Positions 44,713 through 53,786 of a DNA stretch of 55,500 bases are shown here, piece by piece. Origin of the DNA: an uncultured Chitinophagales bacterium (lineage in GTDB: Bacteria; Bacteroidota; Bacteroidia; Chitinophagales; JAHDHT01); NCBI GenBank assembly GCA_938023075.1, contig CALHDG010000048.1, positions 1-55,500 on the forward strand. The letters are read 5' to 3'. Every line of letters starts with the position of its first letter. The stretch's first letter is position 1. The translations under genes and the position numbers were made by a program. The notes under the pieces were generated by a model. The model worked only from the letters and a program-made list of their open reading frames with translations. It ran no database searches and was not told the DNA's origin.

Positions 44713-46725
44713 TTATTGCTTTATAAATTTTTGCGAAGCACTTCCAGTTTGGTTATATACCTGAACCAAGTACATCCCTTTAGGTAAATTGCTTACGTTT
44801 AGCTTTTGAGGAACTTGTGTAAGCGCTTCAGTTAAATAAACTTTTCCGTTAATGTCGGTTATGAAAAGTGTAGCCAATTCAAAAGCACTGCTTTGGTAAG
44901 ATACTTGAATAGACTCCTTAGCGATGCCTGGACTTACAGTTAGAATTGGATTGGTTTTAAGCGGTGCTAACTTTGGAGCAAGCCCATTATTAATACAAAA
45001 GTTCTGACTTTGCGAAGCACCAAAAGCACCCCCACCAGAAACTAAAACTGTTCCATTGGCATCGGTTAAATTGTAATTACCACATAAACCCGGTGTGGCC
45101 ACCAAACTTAAAGTACCCACAATGGAGCCCGGTGAAATTAAAGTACCCGGTGTAATAAAGGTAGATACACCAACCGCACTACTTTGAAATGGACACATCC
45201 CATTATTTAAGGCATCATTCATTTGCAACGTATAGCAGCCATCGGGCAAACAAGTACTTTCTGTTAGGTTTGAATACGTAGGTTGTCCGCTATAAGAATT
45301 ACTGGAAGCCACTACCATATTATTTGCATCAACAATTGACCAACTGGTTTGAGCAGGAAAACCATCAAAACTAATATTCAGATCTACGCCGGCACAACAA
45401 TTATCAGTTTCTAGACTTATATTTGATAAAATAAACGAATGCGTACCACCTGATGCACCTGTTGCTGTATATCTGATACCAATATAAACAGAAGCGTTGC
45501 CCGTTGCGGCTGCGTAGTTAATGTTCAAACCAAAAACATCCGAATTGCCAGCAGTGGTTACTAAATTCCAATTAGGATCGGCCGGATTATTAGAAGTGGC
45601 GTTCCATAAAAATTCTAAATCAGGGCCTGTATAGTTTTCATCAATATCTAAAACCAAATTGGCTAAAGTAGCGTTGCTTAAATTAACCGGACCATAAATT
45701 AACCATTGTTCACTGGCATTATTTCCGGCAGTATAAGCATTAATGGTGTACGAGCCATCGGCATTGCAAAGCCAGGTTGGTTGTGTGCCGTTATTTGTAA
45801 TAACCGGTACCGAAGTAAAATCACAAGCATTCAATTGTTCAATAGCACAAGCTGTGGTGGTTGCGCAAGGGCTTTCCCAAATAAGGGATGCATATTCCGG
45901 ATGGTCGATAAATGGATTTCGATTACCTTGGTGAGTTGATAAAGCAATGGCATTGTTTCGGGCAATTTCTAAAGCGCTTGGCGCATCTTGATTATGCCAT
46001 TGCAATAGCATACTTAACAAGCAGGGTTCATAAATAGTTAAAATATCATTACTGAAAACACTAGCTGTTTGTGAGTTTACATTTTTCCAGTTTTGATTTA
46101 TGATTTCATCTTGATAACGCACCGCCATATATAAAAATACTCGAGCAAAATCGCCTTTGTAGCCATTGTCCGGTTCAAAAACAAAATCATCAAAAGTAGT
46201 TCCGTTATTGATGTTGGTGCATGGTTGTCCATCTAAACCAATATTGGTCATAGGAAAAGTGGCATAAGGATAATTTCCATTTATAGATGTACTCACCAAA
46301 CCAAGCGGATAAGCACTTTTATCAGAATTGGTTACCGCATCGGATGGAAAGAGGTTGTGAAAATCGGAATATTGGGTTACCGAAGTGCTTCCGCCCCACC
46401 ACGATTTGGGTAAAACATGTTCTCTATTTATAGCACTTGGCAAGCTGTTACCCGAGCAAGAATATGAAGTGCCTTTATAGCGATCAATAATAGTTCCATT
46501 GGCATTTACATCATAGGTGCAAATAAAAGGAGTGAGATCTGCAAAATAGTCACGCACTGTATGCCCATCAATTAAATCGTGCAAGGCTTGTTTTAAAGGC
46601 ATGCAATCTAAACCGTTTGCTACCTGACTTTCTACTGTATTGTAGTAGCTGCCCTGTGCCCAAACATTAGTTTTTGTAAAAATGATAAGGATGATAAAAG
46701 TAAGTAATAATTTACTGATTTTCAT
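44713..46725 (-). CDS. Secreted endonuclease I family nuclease with T9SS sorting domain
   Basis: The 670-residue protein has a signal peptide (ISKLLLTFIILIIFTKTNVWAQ). The endonuclease I domain (residues ~25-300) has the metal/catalytic motif SAINREHVLPKSWWGG, YSDFHNLFPSD and GYKGDFARVFLYMAVRY. Then come an acidic linker of cysteine pairs, two probable beta-sandwich regions (~310-450 and ~460-560), and a C-terminal sorting domain ending LPKGMYLVQVYNQTGSASQK. Family members are extracellular DNases/RNases that cut nonspecifically. T9SS would carry it to the surface or medium, for nucleic-acid scavenging or matrix turnover. It stands alone; the capA-like gene lies 140 bp upstream. Confidence 0.93.
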   Translation of the reverse strand: MKISKLLLTFIILIIFTKTNVWAQGSYYNTVESQVANGLDCMPLKQALHDLIDGHTVRDYFADLTPFICTYDVNANGTIIDRYKGTSYSCSGNSLPSAINREHVLPKSWWGGSTSVTQYSDFHNLFPSDAVTNSDKSAYPLGLVSTSINGNYPYATFPMTNIGLDGQPCTNINNGTTFDDFVFEPDNGYKGDFARVFLYMAVRYQDEIINQNWKNVNSQTASVFSNDILTIYEPCLLSMLLQWHNQDAPSALEIARNNAIALSTHQGNRNPFIDHPEYASLIWESPCATTTACAIEQLNACDFTSVPVITNNGTQPTWLCNADGSYTINAYTAGNNASEQWLIYGPVNLSNATLANLVLDIDENYTGPDLEFLWNATSNNPADPNWNLVTTAGNSDVFGLNINYAAATGNASVYIGIRYTATGASGGTHSFILSNISLETDNCCAGVDLNISFDGFPAQTSWSIVDANNMVVASSNSYSGQPTYSNLTESTCLPDGCYTLQMNDALNNGMCPFQSSAVGVSTFITPGTLISPGSIVGTLSLVATPGLCGNYNLTDANGTVLVSGGGAFGASQSQNFCINNGLAPKLAPLKTNPILTVSPGIAKESIQVSYQSSAFELATLFITDINGKVYLTEALTQVPQKLNVSNLPKGMYLVQVYNQTGSASQKFIKQ

Positions 46726-46865
46726 TTGTATATAAATTTAATTATGTTCACTGCAAAGTTATAAAAAAAGCAAATGTAATCTATTTATAAATGTTAAAAT
46801 GTATGTTCAAAACTTTTAAAAGCAGTTAGAATAAATTGTTCTTTTATGCTTTGCTTATTTACCAG

Positions 46866-48062
46866 TTAATCTAATTTCATATTAAAATAATAGCCAAATT
46901 TATCTTTGCTGATTGTTAACTCCTTTTCTAAATAGGGTGTTTTTTCAACTAGGGTCAATTTTATTAAGTCCATTTCTTTTTTTGATACGAAATGAGGCTG
47001 ATAGTTGGTTGTTTTGTTGTTGCTCAATATTGGATAGATTTTTGATTGCAATTGTATACCTGAGTTTGTCTCAATAATATTTAACTTTAGGATCATGCTG
47101 TATGGCAAGGCATTTTGTTTTTTATACCTGCCTGTTGAATTCATGACTAAATTCCCTAAATTATAAAATATCCATCGTCCGCTTTTCTTTTCTATCTCTT
47201 GAAATTTATGTGCCCCATGGCCAACTATCAAATCAGCACCAGCCTCAATTAATTGTTCAGCCAATAGTTCTTGGTCTTTATGCTTCCATTTATAATTGGC
47301 TCCCCAATGTGGAAAAGCTATTATTATGGCTGTTGAATCCAATTTTTTTATTCCACGAATTTGAAGTTTCGCGTTTTCAACAGTCCATTCATTAACTCCT
47401 GCCTTTTTTTCTTCTGCATAAAAACGATAGGTTGTTTTATACTTTTCTCTATATTCAAAACCGCCTGTCAAATAAATATTTCTTAACAATTTATTTTTGA
47501 TTACTATGGGTTTTGAAGCTTCTAATTCGTTTTTCCCGGCTCCAAAATATTCAATGTTTACTGTTGAAAGAAGTTTAAAAGTTGTTTCCATTCCTTCTAC
47601 TCCCTGATCTAATGAATGATTGTTGCCAAGACTCAGATAATCAAAATCAAGGTCAGCTAATACGGCAATAGCTTCTTCTGCTTTACACCAATGCAAATAG
47701 TTCTTCAAATTTTGGAGCCGGTTATTTTTTATTTGACCTGATATGGGTGTTTCTAAATTGGCGACAAGTAATTCTGCTGATTTTAGCAAAGGCTTTACTA
47801 TCGCAAAGCTATTAGCATAGCCTTTTTCTTGTAAAACACAATTAGATACTATATTGTTCTTATGTAAGTGATACCGGTCTCCAAAATCAATATCTCCACC
47901 AAAAACAATTTCGACTTGATTGGTTTGACTGTTCGGTATAGGCAACTTTGGAGTTTTGCATGAAAATACGATTAACAAAAGAGATAAAAATAGAAAAAAT
48001 AGATTTCGTTTGTTATGATCATTTTTCAAATGAAACGGTCTGCTATTAAATATAAATCGCAT
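46866..48062 (-). CDS. CapA-family (poly-gamma-glutamate synthesis-type) metallophosphatase-fold protein
   Basis: The 398-residue protein has an N-terminal hydrophobic segment (LFFLFLSLLLIVFSCKT) with a lipobox cysteine. The CapA fold has VEIVFGGDIDFGDRY (metal-site aspartates), LLVANLETPISG, YLSLGNNHSLDQGVEGMETT, IAFPHWGANYKWK and LIVGHGAHKFQEIEK, ending IFYNLGNLV. These motifs match PGA_cap proteins, thought to act in capsule polymer assembly or, in other lineages, as phosphatases. It lies 30 bp downstream of the ABC gene, making it the last gene of a P-loop-ABC-CapA operon. Its final 309 bases are duplicated at 44023-44331. Confidence 0.9.
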   Translation of the reverse strand: MRFIFNSRPFHLKNDHNKRNLFFLFLSLLLIVFSCKTPKLPIPNSQTNQVEIVFGGDIDFGDRYHLHKNNIVSNCVLQEKGYANSFAIVKPLLKSAELLVANLETPISGQIKNNRLQNLKNYLHWCKAEEAIAVLADLDFDYLSLGNNHSLDQGVEGMETTFKLLSTVNIEYFGAGKNELEASKPIVIKNKLLRNIYLTGGFEYREKYKTTYRFYAEEKKAGVNEWTVENAKLQIRGIKKLDSTAIIIAFPHWGANYKWKHKDQELLAEQLIEAGADLIVGHGAHKFQEIEKKSGRWIFYNLGNLVMNSTGRYKKQNALPYSMILKLNIIETNSGIQLQSKIYPILSNNKTTNYQPHFVSKKEMDLIKLTLVEKTPYLEKELTISKDKFGYYFNMKLD

Positions 48063-48092
48063 GATTTTATGGACTAAATCACATTTTAAAAA

Positions 48093-49832
48093 TTACATTT
48101 CAAGTGCAAGCCTGATGAGTTTATTGGATAACAGTGATTTATTGTTTATCATATTAAAAGCGTCCATTTGATGCAAACGGATGGAATACTGCACATTTAG
48201 CAGCCTGCAATCTTTCAATTTACTGAAAATTACAATCGTTCGCTTTTTGCTTAGTTGGTTAAGTTGTTTGCATAGTTGAAGTTTAGTTAATTCATCAATT
48301 GCTTCAAAGGGTTCATCCAGTAGCAATATTGGCTTATTGGTTAATAAAGCTCTGGCAATAATCAATAGTTTCTTTTCTCCTTTTGAAAGGCAGCAACCTA
48401 AATCTCCAATCCGGTCATCTAATAATAATTGCTGTTTATGATGTTTTTGCAGTTCATTTAAAATTTTGCCTGCCTTTGGTTTTTTAAGTTTGTTTCTACT
48501 GTAAGATATGGCTTCGAATACGGTTTTACCCAACAAAGGCATTTCATCCGAAACAACGGCTATCTTTTTCATCAATGATTTGGCATTTACCTGATCGCTG
48601 CATTGACCATCAATTAAAACACTACCAACTTGAGGTTTGTACATGCCACACATCAATTTTAACAAAGTAGTTTTGCCACTACCCGCTTTGCCACTAATTA
48701 AAGTAAGGTTATTATTTTTTATAAGCAAGTTTAGGTTTTCAAAAAGCGACGGTTTGTTTTGGTAGTGATAGCTTAAATTTTCAATTGAAAGGATGCCATG
48801 CTGAAATACAAAAGGAGTAGGTTTTGAGTTTCGCATGGCATCACCTTCATTAATAATACTTAGCAATTTTTCAAATGAAATACTGCCTAATTCCCAAACA
48901 ATATTTACTCGTAGTAACCTGTTAAAAACAGGCAACAACGTAACTAAAAGAAGCACCATAACCAACAAACTACCTGCATCGGTTTCTATAGCATTTTCTT
49001 TTAAATAATAAACGGTAAACAAAACCACAGCCAGCATCAAATACATCATCGCGGGGATTATTGTACGAATGCCGGCTGTAATTTTTTGGTATGAAATACC
49101 ATATATATGCAGAAAACGAGATTTGTTTAGAAATTTTAGATTTTCGGGTTGATACCTGTTTAGGAGTTTAATTGAGCTTATGGTTCGTAAACGCGTGTTT
49201 ACAAAAGACAGTAAACCCGATTTTGCATTTCTCTTTTTTCGAGTGGCTTTAGATAGCCTGGTATTCAATAAAATTAATATAAAAATAGCCCCAACAAATA
49301 CTATAGAAATAGCCAATCCTATTCGCCAATTCATTACATAAAAAACTGCAAAAATTATCAGCACCAATACTGCATCAATACTAAACCGGATAAGCCCTTT
49401 AGTTAAATAACTTTGTATACTAACTAAGTCTCCACTAAAGCGCAATAAATATTTGCCAATACCCTTTTGCTCGTAAGTAGTTAAAGGCAAATGGAGTTGA
49501 GCAAAGAAAAGCCGGTTTCGCAAATCGAACGCCAGCCTTTCTTTAATAACTCCAATATAAATTTTATCCCCCAACAAGCAGCCAGTTTTGAGGATTACCA
49601 ATACTAAAAAGAAGTATAAAAAACTAAGCACATCTTTTGTTGCATGAAAGGGAAGAAAATCAAAAATTTTTGAGCGATAGCTATTGAAATCAAAAACAAG
49701 CTCATAATATTTACCAATTGAAACCGGAATTAAAACCGTTAGTATGCTGGAAAAGAAGCCCAGAAGAACAGCTTTGCCAAGCAACCAACGGTTTTTTTGT
49801 ATAAAATCAATTAGAAAATGATATTTACTCAT
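48093..49832 (-). CDS. ABC half-transporter (membrane plus ATPase domain) with degenerate Q- and H-loops
   Basis: The 579-residue protein has six hydrophobic segments (residues ~15-310, exporter-type ABC_membrane fold) and an NBD. The NBD has Walker A GKAGSGKT (381-388), signature LSKGE (482-486, where LSGGQ is usual) and Walker B ILLLDEP (502-508). The Q-loop reads VVSDEM, with Asp429 where Gln is normal, and the H-loop region is VIFSKLK, with Ser/Lys instead of His. Walker residues and the catalytic Glu are kept, so some ATP binding is likely but the cycle may be slowed. It lies 12 bp behind the P-loop gene and 30 bp before the CapA-like gene, so it may export the operon's product; that is inference. 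Confidence 0.93.
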   Translation of the reverse strand: MSKYHFLIDFIQKNRWLLGKAVLLGFFSSILTVLIPVSIGKYYELVFDFNSYRSKIFDFLPFHATKDVLSFLYFFLVLVILKTGCLLGDKIYIGVIKERLAFDLRNRLFFAQLHLPLTTYEQKGIGKYLLRFSGDLVSIQSYLTKGLIRFSIDAVLVLIIFAVFYVMNWRIGLAISIVFVGAIFILILLNTRLSKATRKKRNAKSGLLSFVNTRLRTISSIKLLNRYQPENLKFLNKSRFLHIYGISYQKITAGIRTIIPAMMYLMLAVVLFTVYYLKENAIETDAGSLLVMVLLLVTLLPVFNRLLRVNIVWELGSISFEKLLSIINEGDAMRNSKPTPFVFQHGILSIENLSYHYQNKPSLFENLNLLIKNNNLTLISGKAGSGKTTLLKLMCGMYKPQVGSVLIDGQCSDQVNAKSLMKKIAVVSDEMPLLGKTVFEAISYSRNKLKKPKAGKILNELQKHHKQQLLLDDRIGDLGCCLSKGEKKLLIIARALLTNKPILLLDEPFEAIDELTKLQLCKQLNQLSKKRTIVIFSKLKDCRLLNVQYSIRLHQMDAFNMINNKSLLSNKLIRLALEM

Positions 49833-49844
49833 TTAACTATTTAA

Positions 49845-50906
49845 TTAAACTGCCATAGAAATTCTTTTTGCCTCAATTATTGGATTATTTTCATGCATCC
49901 ATTCCTTAGTTTCAATTAAATCTTCTAGGGTAACTACAGGTATGTTGGTCATTGAATTCACTTCATCAATCAACATAGGCGATGCAGTAAAACTGCCACA
50001 CAAGGCAAATGGTTTCAGGTCAAAATCTTTTAATATTTGCAACCCATGCAAAATACCGGTACTACTGCTATCCGAATAAATAATGCGGTTAATGGTACGC
50101 ATAAATTTTTCAGATTTTAACAACATAGCCGTTTCTCTTTGTAGTAAACCATCCGCAATTTCTATTACAATTTTATGGGGTCTGCAATTTTTGTGAACTT
50201 CTGCTAATAAGCCTTGATATAAATTTAGCAATTCAGGCAAATCGCATAAATAGGTAGATGGAAAACCCATGCTCGAAAAATCAGTAGAATAATGCGCTCC
50301 GCAATCGGCTGCAAAATCGGTATCTTTTGTATATACAGTACCGGTTAATTTTATAAAAGCAACTTTTTTACCAGCAAGTGCATAGCCCCTGCAAACATAA
50401 CCGGCTGTAGTGGTTTTTCCGCTATCCATAGAACCACCTATTGATAAAGTAATTTCTACATTATTTTGAGTAATGCCTGTAAATTCAATTGTTGGTTTGC
50501 CATAATATTTGGTGTTAATTACCTCTCCATTTTGGTTGGTAGCATATGCAATTAAGCGAACCCGGGTAGGTCCCTTGTGTTCATAACGCCGGTGAATTGA
50601 GTTCATAATACCAACCACGCCGCCTTGTCCTAATATATGATATTCATCACAAATTTTTTCTGGAATTTTACCTTCTAATTGAGCAGTTGCATAGCGGTTG
50701 CCAAAAGTTGCCATAAATACATCGCCCGGTAAAATGCGGTGGTTTTTCCCATCCGTCATTTGTAGCCGTGTATGTTTGCCTAATTCTATTACTTCAAAAA
50801 ATGCCACATCACCAGCTTGAGGGAGATAAGCATTTATTTTTGAAGGGTTTAAGTTAAATTCAGTAACTGACTTGCAGATAACGGTTTGTTTTACTTGATC
50901 TATCAT
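49845..50906 (-). CDS. P-loop NTPase of unknown function (DUF1611-like architecture)
   Basis: The 353-residue protein has an N-terminal ~150-residue domain with conserved-looking GDVFMATFGNRYATAQLEG (61-79) and LGQGGVVGIMNS. A P-loop domain follows with Walker A GGSMDSGKTTTAGY (157-170) and KVAFIKLTGT, DTDFAADCGAHYSTDFSSMG and IVIEIADGLLQRETAML. The C-terminal part (ALCGSFTASPMLIDEV) is Rossmann-like. I recall DUF1611-type proteins with this P-loop but did not compare them. It lies 12 bp before the ABC gene and overlaps by four bases (ATGA) with the small frame behind it. A link to polymer or peptide modification and export is speculative. Confidence 0.75.
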   Translation of the reverse strand: MIDQVKQTVICKSVTEFNLNPSKINAYLPQAGDVAFFEVIELGKHTRLQMTDGKNHRILPGDVFMATFGNRYATAQLEGKIPEKICDEYHILGQGGVVGIMNSIHRRYEHKGPTRVRLIAYATNQNGEVINTKYYGKPTIEFTGITQNNVEITLSIGGSMDSGKTTTAGYVCRGYALAGKKVAFIKLTGTVYTKDTDFAADCGAHYSTDFSSMGFPSTYLCDLPELLNLYQGLLAEVHKNCRPHKIVIEIADGLLQRETAMLLKSEKFMRTINRIIYSDSSSTGILHGLQILKDFDLKPFALCGSFTASPMLIDEVNSMTNIPVVTLEDLIETKEWMHENNPIIEAKRISMAV

Positions 50907-51083
50907 GCTAAAATTTTTTGTTGTGAATTACGTTTTATTACCTGCAATATTTTTTGAACTATAAGTGGAGACTTATCCAACTTCTTTTCGTTAAATAATA
51001 GATTGCCATCAGCAGTGCACAATGATGAATTGGTTATCTTTCCAGTCTCGTCTAGTAGAACTATTTTGATATATCCATTCATT
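50903..51083 (-). pseudogene. Frameshifted small ORF at the head of the P-loop-ABC-CapA operon
   Basis: An ATG at 51083 starts MNGYIKIV, then the frame is lost. Shifting by one base at the run GTTTCTACTAG (about 51058-51065) restores a coherent ~60-residue protein (LLDETGKITNSSLCTADGNL, then FNEKKLDKSPLIVQKILQVI and a basic tail). Its stop overlaps the P-loop gene start as ATGA. Coding-like content plus ATGA coupling suggest a real gene; alternatives are a sequencing error, programmed frameshifting, or chance. Upstream, CATATTTG (~51110) may be a -7 box. Confidence 0.45.
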
Positions 51084-51152
51084 TGATTAACAATTTTAAT
51101 TACTGCAAATATGGATCGTTTTTGTTCTATTATTTTTTAAAGATCAATCATT

Positions 51153-51166
51153 TCTTATGCGTTCAA
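51153..51166 (+). repeat. 14-base motif TCTTATGCGTTCAA, site 1
   Basis: The same 14 bases recur at 52273-52286 and 54978-54991, all in plus orientation. This copy lies directly behind the stop of the acidic-protein gene. Confidence 0.6.
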
Positions 51167-51167
51167 A

Positions 51168-52169
51168 CTATTTTAGTATGATACTTTTTGTAAAGGTGTT
51201 TACTTTATTTGGTGAAGATTTCAACCGGTAATTCACCACACTTATTACAGGCAAGAGGTCCATTTTTTGCCGGATCAAATATTCATACGCTTTACCTGTA
51301 AACAATAAATGCCCATTGAAGGTGTACAAACTGAAATTTAAGACTTCCATATCCTGATTATTGATGTTTATTTTTAGCTGTCTATTTTGTTGAATGATAT
51401 CAATTTCTGCTGAGTTCAAGTCAGCCAATATGCGATTGTTTTTCCCTGCTTTTTGAGGCTGTATTTCTATTATATTTTTATCTTTTATTACCTCAAGGTT
51501 ATTTCTATTATTTTTTTCATCGTCTTCTTCTTCTTCTTCTTCATTTTCATCATCGTTGTCTTCTTCATTTTCATCCTCCTCACCGTCTCTTTCCAACTCT
51601 TCTTCTTCCTCATCTTCTTCTTCTTCTTCTTCTTCATCCTCTTCTTCCTCATCATCCTCTTCTTCCTCATCATCATCCTCTTCTTCCTCATCGCTTAAGT
51701 TTATTGGCGCATCTTTAACAAATACTTGCTTTACACCGTAGTTATTGGCGGTGTTAGAATCTATAATACGATTTGTTTCAGGCCAAATAATAACCACACC
51801 CTGCGTGTTAGAGATAAATCTTGCGGAATTGATTAGTATACTTCTGCTAAAAGCAATACTTTCTCCAGGATATAGTTGTACATTTTCTAATAATTCTTCT
51901 TCATCCACTTCATCGTCTTCATCGTAATCTTCCGGCTCGGTATCTTCAATATCATAATTGAGTAAAATATTACTTTCAAAAACTATGTCGCTTTCATTTT
52001 TTATAAAGCCCTCTAAAACCACTGTTTCTCCAATTTGGACTGTATCGGGAAAAATAATATTATTGATAGATAAATCTATTTGTTCCTCTGACGCAATTTG
52101 AGCATAAGAGACAACATTTAGCAAAACGCCAATAAAAGAAAGGCAAGTAAGTATTTTTGTTAATTTCAT
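51168..52169 (-). CDS. Secreted protein with CARDB-like domain, Asp/Glu-only tract and T9SS-like C-terminus
   Basis: From the ATG at 52169 (a TTG at 52175 is the alternative) the protein has a signal peptide (LTKILTCLSFIGVLLNVVSYAQ). A CARDB-like beta domain follows at ~30-150 (IDLSINNIIFPDTVQIGETV, LYPGESIAFSRSI, SNTANNYGVKQVFV). A ~75-residue stretch of almost only Asp and Glu (EEEDDDEEEEDDEEEEDEEE and similar, bases ~51480-51700) is next. The last ~85 residues (LKININNQDMEVLNFSLYTF to TKSIILK) look like a T9SS sorting domain. The acidic tract is coded by TTC/TCA-type simple repeats and could be length-variable. Acidic runs of this kind bind Ca2+ or basic partners; function is unknown. Confidence 0.82.
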   Translation of the reverse strand: MKLTKILTCLSFIGVLLNVVSYAQIASEEQIDLSINNIIFPDTVQIGETVVLEGFIKNESDIVFESNILLNYDIEDTEPEDYDEDDEVDEEELLENVQLYPGESIAFSRSILINSARFISNTQGVVIIWPETNRIIDSNTANNYGVKQVFVKDAPINLSDEEEEDDDEEEEDDEEEEDEEEEEEEDEEEEELERDGEEDENEEDNDDENEEEEEEDDEKNNRNNLEVIKDKNIIEIQPQKAGKNNRILADLNSAEIDIIQQNRQLKININNQDMEVLNFSLYTFNGHLLFTGKAYEYLIRQKMDLLPVISVVNYRLKSSPNKVNTFTKSIILK

Positions 52170-52272
52170 GTTCAATTTTATTTAGTTATTAATTTTATAC
52201 ACTTATTAGTACTTCTATATGCATTCAAAGTTGCCTCATAATTAAATTTTATAGTAAGTTAAAAATTTATTA

Positions 52273-52286
52273 TCTTATGCGTTCAA
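52273..52286 (+). repeat. 14-base motif TCTTATGCGTTCAA, site 2
   Basis: Copy of the 51153 motif, ending ten bases before the ATG at 52296. A weaker relative (TTCTATATGCATTCAA, from about 52213) lies 60 bases upstream in the same intergenic region. Confidence 0.6.
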
Positions 52287-52295
52287 AATCGCAGA

Positions 52296-53786
52296 ATGGA
52301 GTTAGTAGAAGCTTTAAATAAGGAAGAGCTAAGAAGTTTTAAACTTTTTTTAAAACAATATCAAGTAAAGAGTTCCGGCTTACTTATAGGTAAATTATTG
52401 GATAGCTATAAACTTGGGAATAAATCAGATAATGATATACGTGCCAATGTTTTCCCAATGCTTAAAAAGAATGCCTTTTATCAATTAAAAAGCAGAATGA
52501 TTGAAAGTATTTACAAAAGCTTGATTTTATTAAACTATAATAAAGATGAAAATATATTAATTAAAAACTACCTAACCTTAGCTCAGATATTTACTTATAA
52601 AGCGGAATATAGTTTAGCTTATAAAATACTAAAAAAAGCGGAAAAAAAAGCGATTGGTAACGACTTTTTGTTTTTATCATACATAATTTACAGTGAAATT
52701 ATAGATTTAAGTATTGCATTCAATGAAATTGAATTACCTAGATACTTGAATTTAAAAAAAGAAACTTTAGTAAAGATACAAGAAAATGAAAAAATAGAAT
52801 ATTTAACTACTGAAATTGGTTGGCGCTTACAACAAACTAATTTTGAAGGAACAGGAATTTCTATTATAGATGAATTAGAAAAAATCAAGAGTAAATTGGA
52901 AAATGTGCATCTAATAAAAAACAACCACAACATTCAACTTCAATTACAAAAAACTGTAAGAAATATTTTATTACAAAAAGGAGATTTCAATTCATTAGAA
53001 ATATACCTGGAAAATAAACTTGCTGAATTTGAGAAACTGAAAATATTTAAAAAAACCAATCATAACCACAAAATTGTTATGCAAGTTTGGTTAATCAACT
53101 CTCTTTTAAAATTGAAAAAATTTCAAAAAGTAGAGATAGTAACGGAAACACTAATGAAAGACCTAATAGCTTTTAACAAACTACATTATAATAAATTTAT
53201 CTGGACATATTTTCAAAGCAAATTTATTTCAACTTATTTTTTAGGGGATTTAAAAAAATCTTTAGAAGTACTAGTTTTTATTGAAAGTCAACCCAAAACG
53301 GTTAATCTTGACTATTACAATTTATTTCTAAATCAAAATTTCTTTATTATTTACTATTCACTAAATAACTATAAAAAAGCCAATCAGCATTTAAATGAAT
53401 TACTAAAGCCAAAATTGTATAAAACACTTTCACCTGAATTAAAAATGTCGGTAAACGTAGTAGATTTAATTATGTATTATGAAAACAACGATTACAATTA
53501 TTTGATTTACCGGATAAAAGAAATTAAACGAAAATTCAGAACCTCATTAAGTAAACCCAATTTTGAACGAGTGAAATCTTTTCTAAACTTGTTGGATGTG
53601 CTTTCCAAATATCCCAATCCATTTGAAAACAAAAAAGTATTACCTAAACTTCAACAATTTATCGCCAATTCTCCACCCTTTGAACCGGGTAATAATGAAA
53701 ATATCAACTATAAAGTGTGGCTACTTTCTAAACTAAATAAGCGCAGCTATTTTGATGAATTGCTACTTGAAGTAAAGACCGATTAA
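52296..53786 (+). CDS. Helical-repeat (TPR-like) cytoplasmic protein, unknown function
   Basis: The 496-residue protein is almost wholly helical, Lys/Leu/Ile-rich, without signal peptide or membrane segment. The N-terminal ~100 residues (NKEELRSFKLFLKQYQVKSS, LKKNAFYQLKSRMIESIYKS) form a helical bundle. From ~110 on, pairs such as AQIFTYKAEYSLAYKILKKAEKK and YSLNNYKKANQHLNELLKPK are TPR-like. This layout occurs widely in Bacteroidota proteins of unknown role. It overlaps the convergent barrel gene by four bases at the stops. The 14-base motif ends ten bases before its ATG. Confidence 0.78.
   Translation: MELVEALNKEELRSFKLFLKQYQVKSSGLLIGKLLDSYKLGNKSDNDIRANVFPMLKKNAFYQLKSRMIESIYKSLILLNYNKDENILIKNYLTLAQIFTYKAEYSLAYKILKKAEKKAIGNDFLFLSYIIYSEIIDLSIAFNEIELPRYLNLKKETLVKIQENEKIEYLTTEIGWRLQQTNFEGTGISIIDELEKIKSKLENVHLIKNNHNIQLQLQKTVRNILLQKGDFNSLEIYLENKLAEFEKLKIFKKTNHNHKIVMQVWLINSLLKLKKFQKVEIVTETLMKDLIAFNKLHYNKFIWTYFQSKFISTYFLGDLKKSLEVLVFIESQPKTVNLDYYNLFLNQNFFIIYYSLNNYKKANQHLNELLKPKLYKTLSPELKMSVNVVDLIMYYENNDYNYLIYRIKEIKRKFRTSLSKPNFERVKSFLNLLDVLSKYPNPFENKKVLPKLQQFIANSPPFEPGNNENINYKVWLLSKLNKRSYFDELLLEVKTD

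Noticed and set aside
51453-51741. Serine- and Phe-rich ORFs opposite the acidic tract
   Set aside because: They are antisense translations of the simple-repeat DNA coding the Asp/Glu run.
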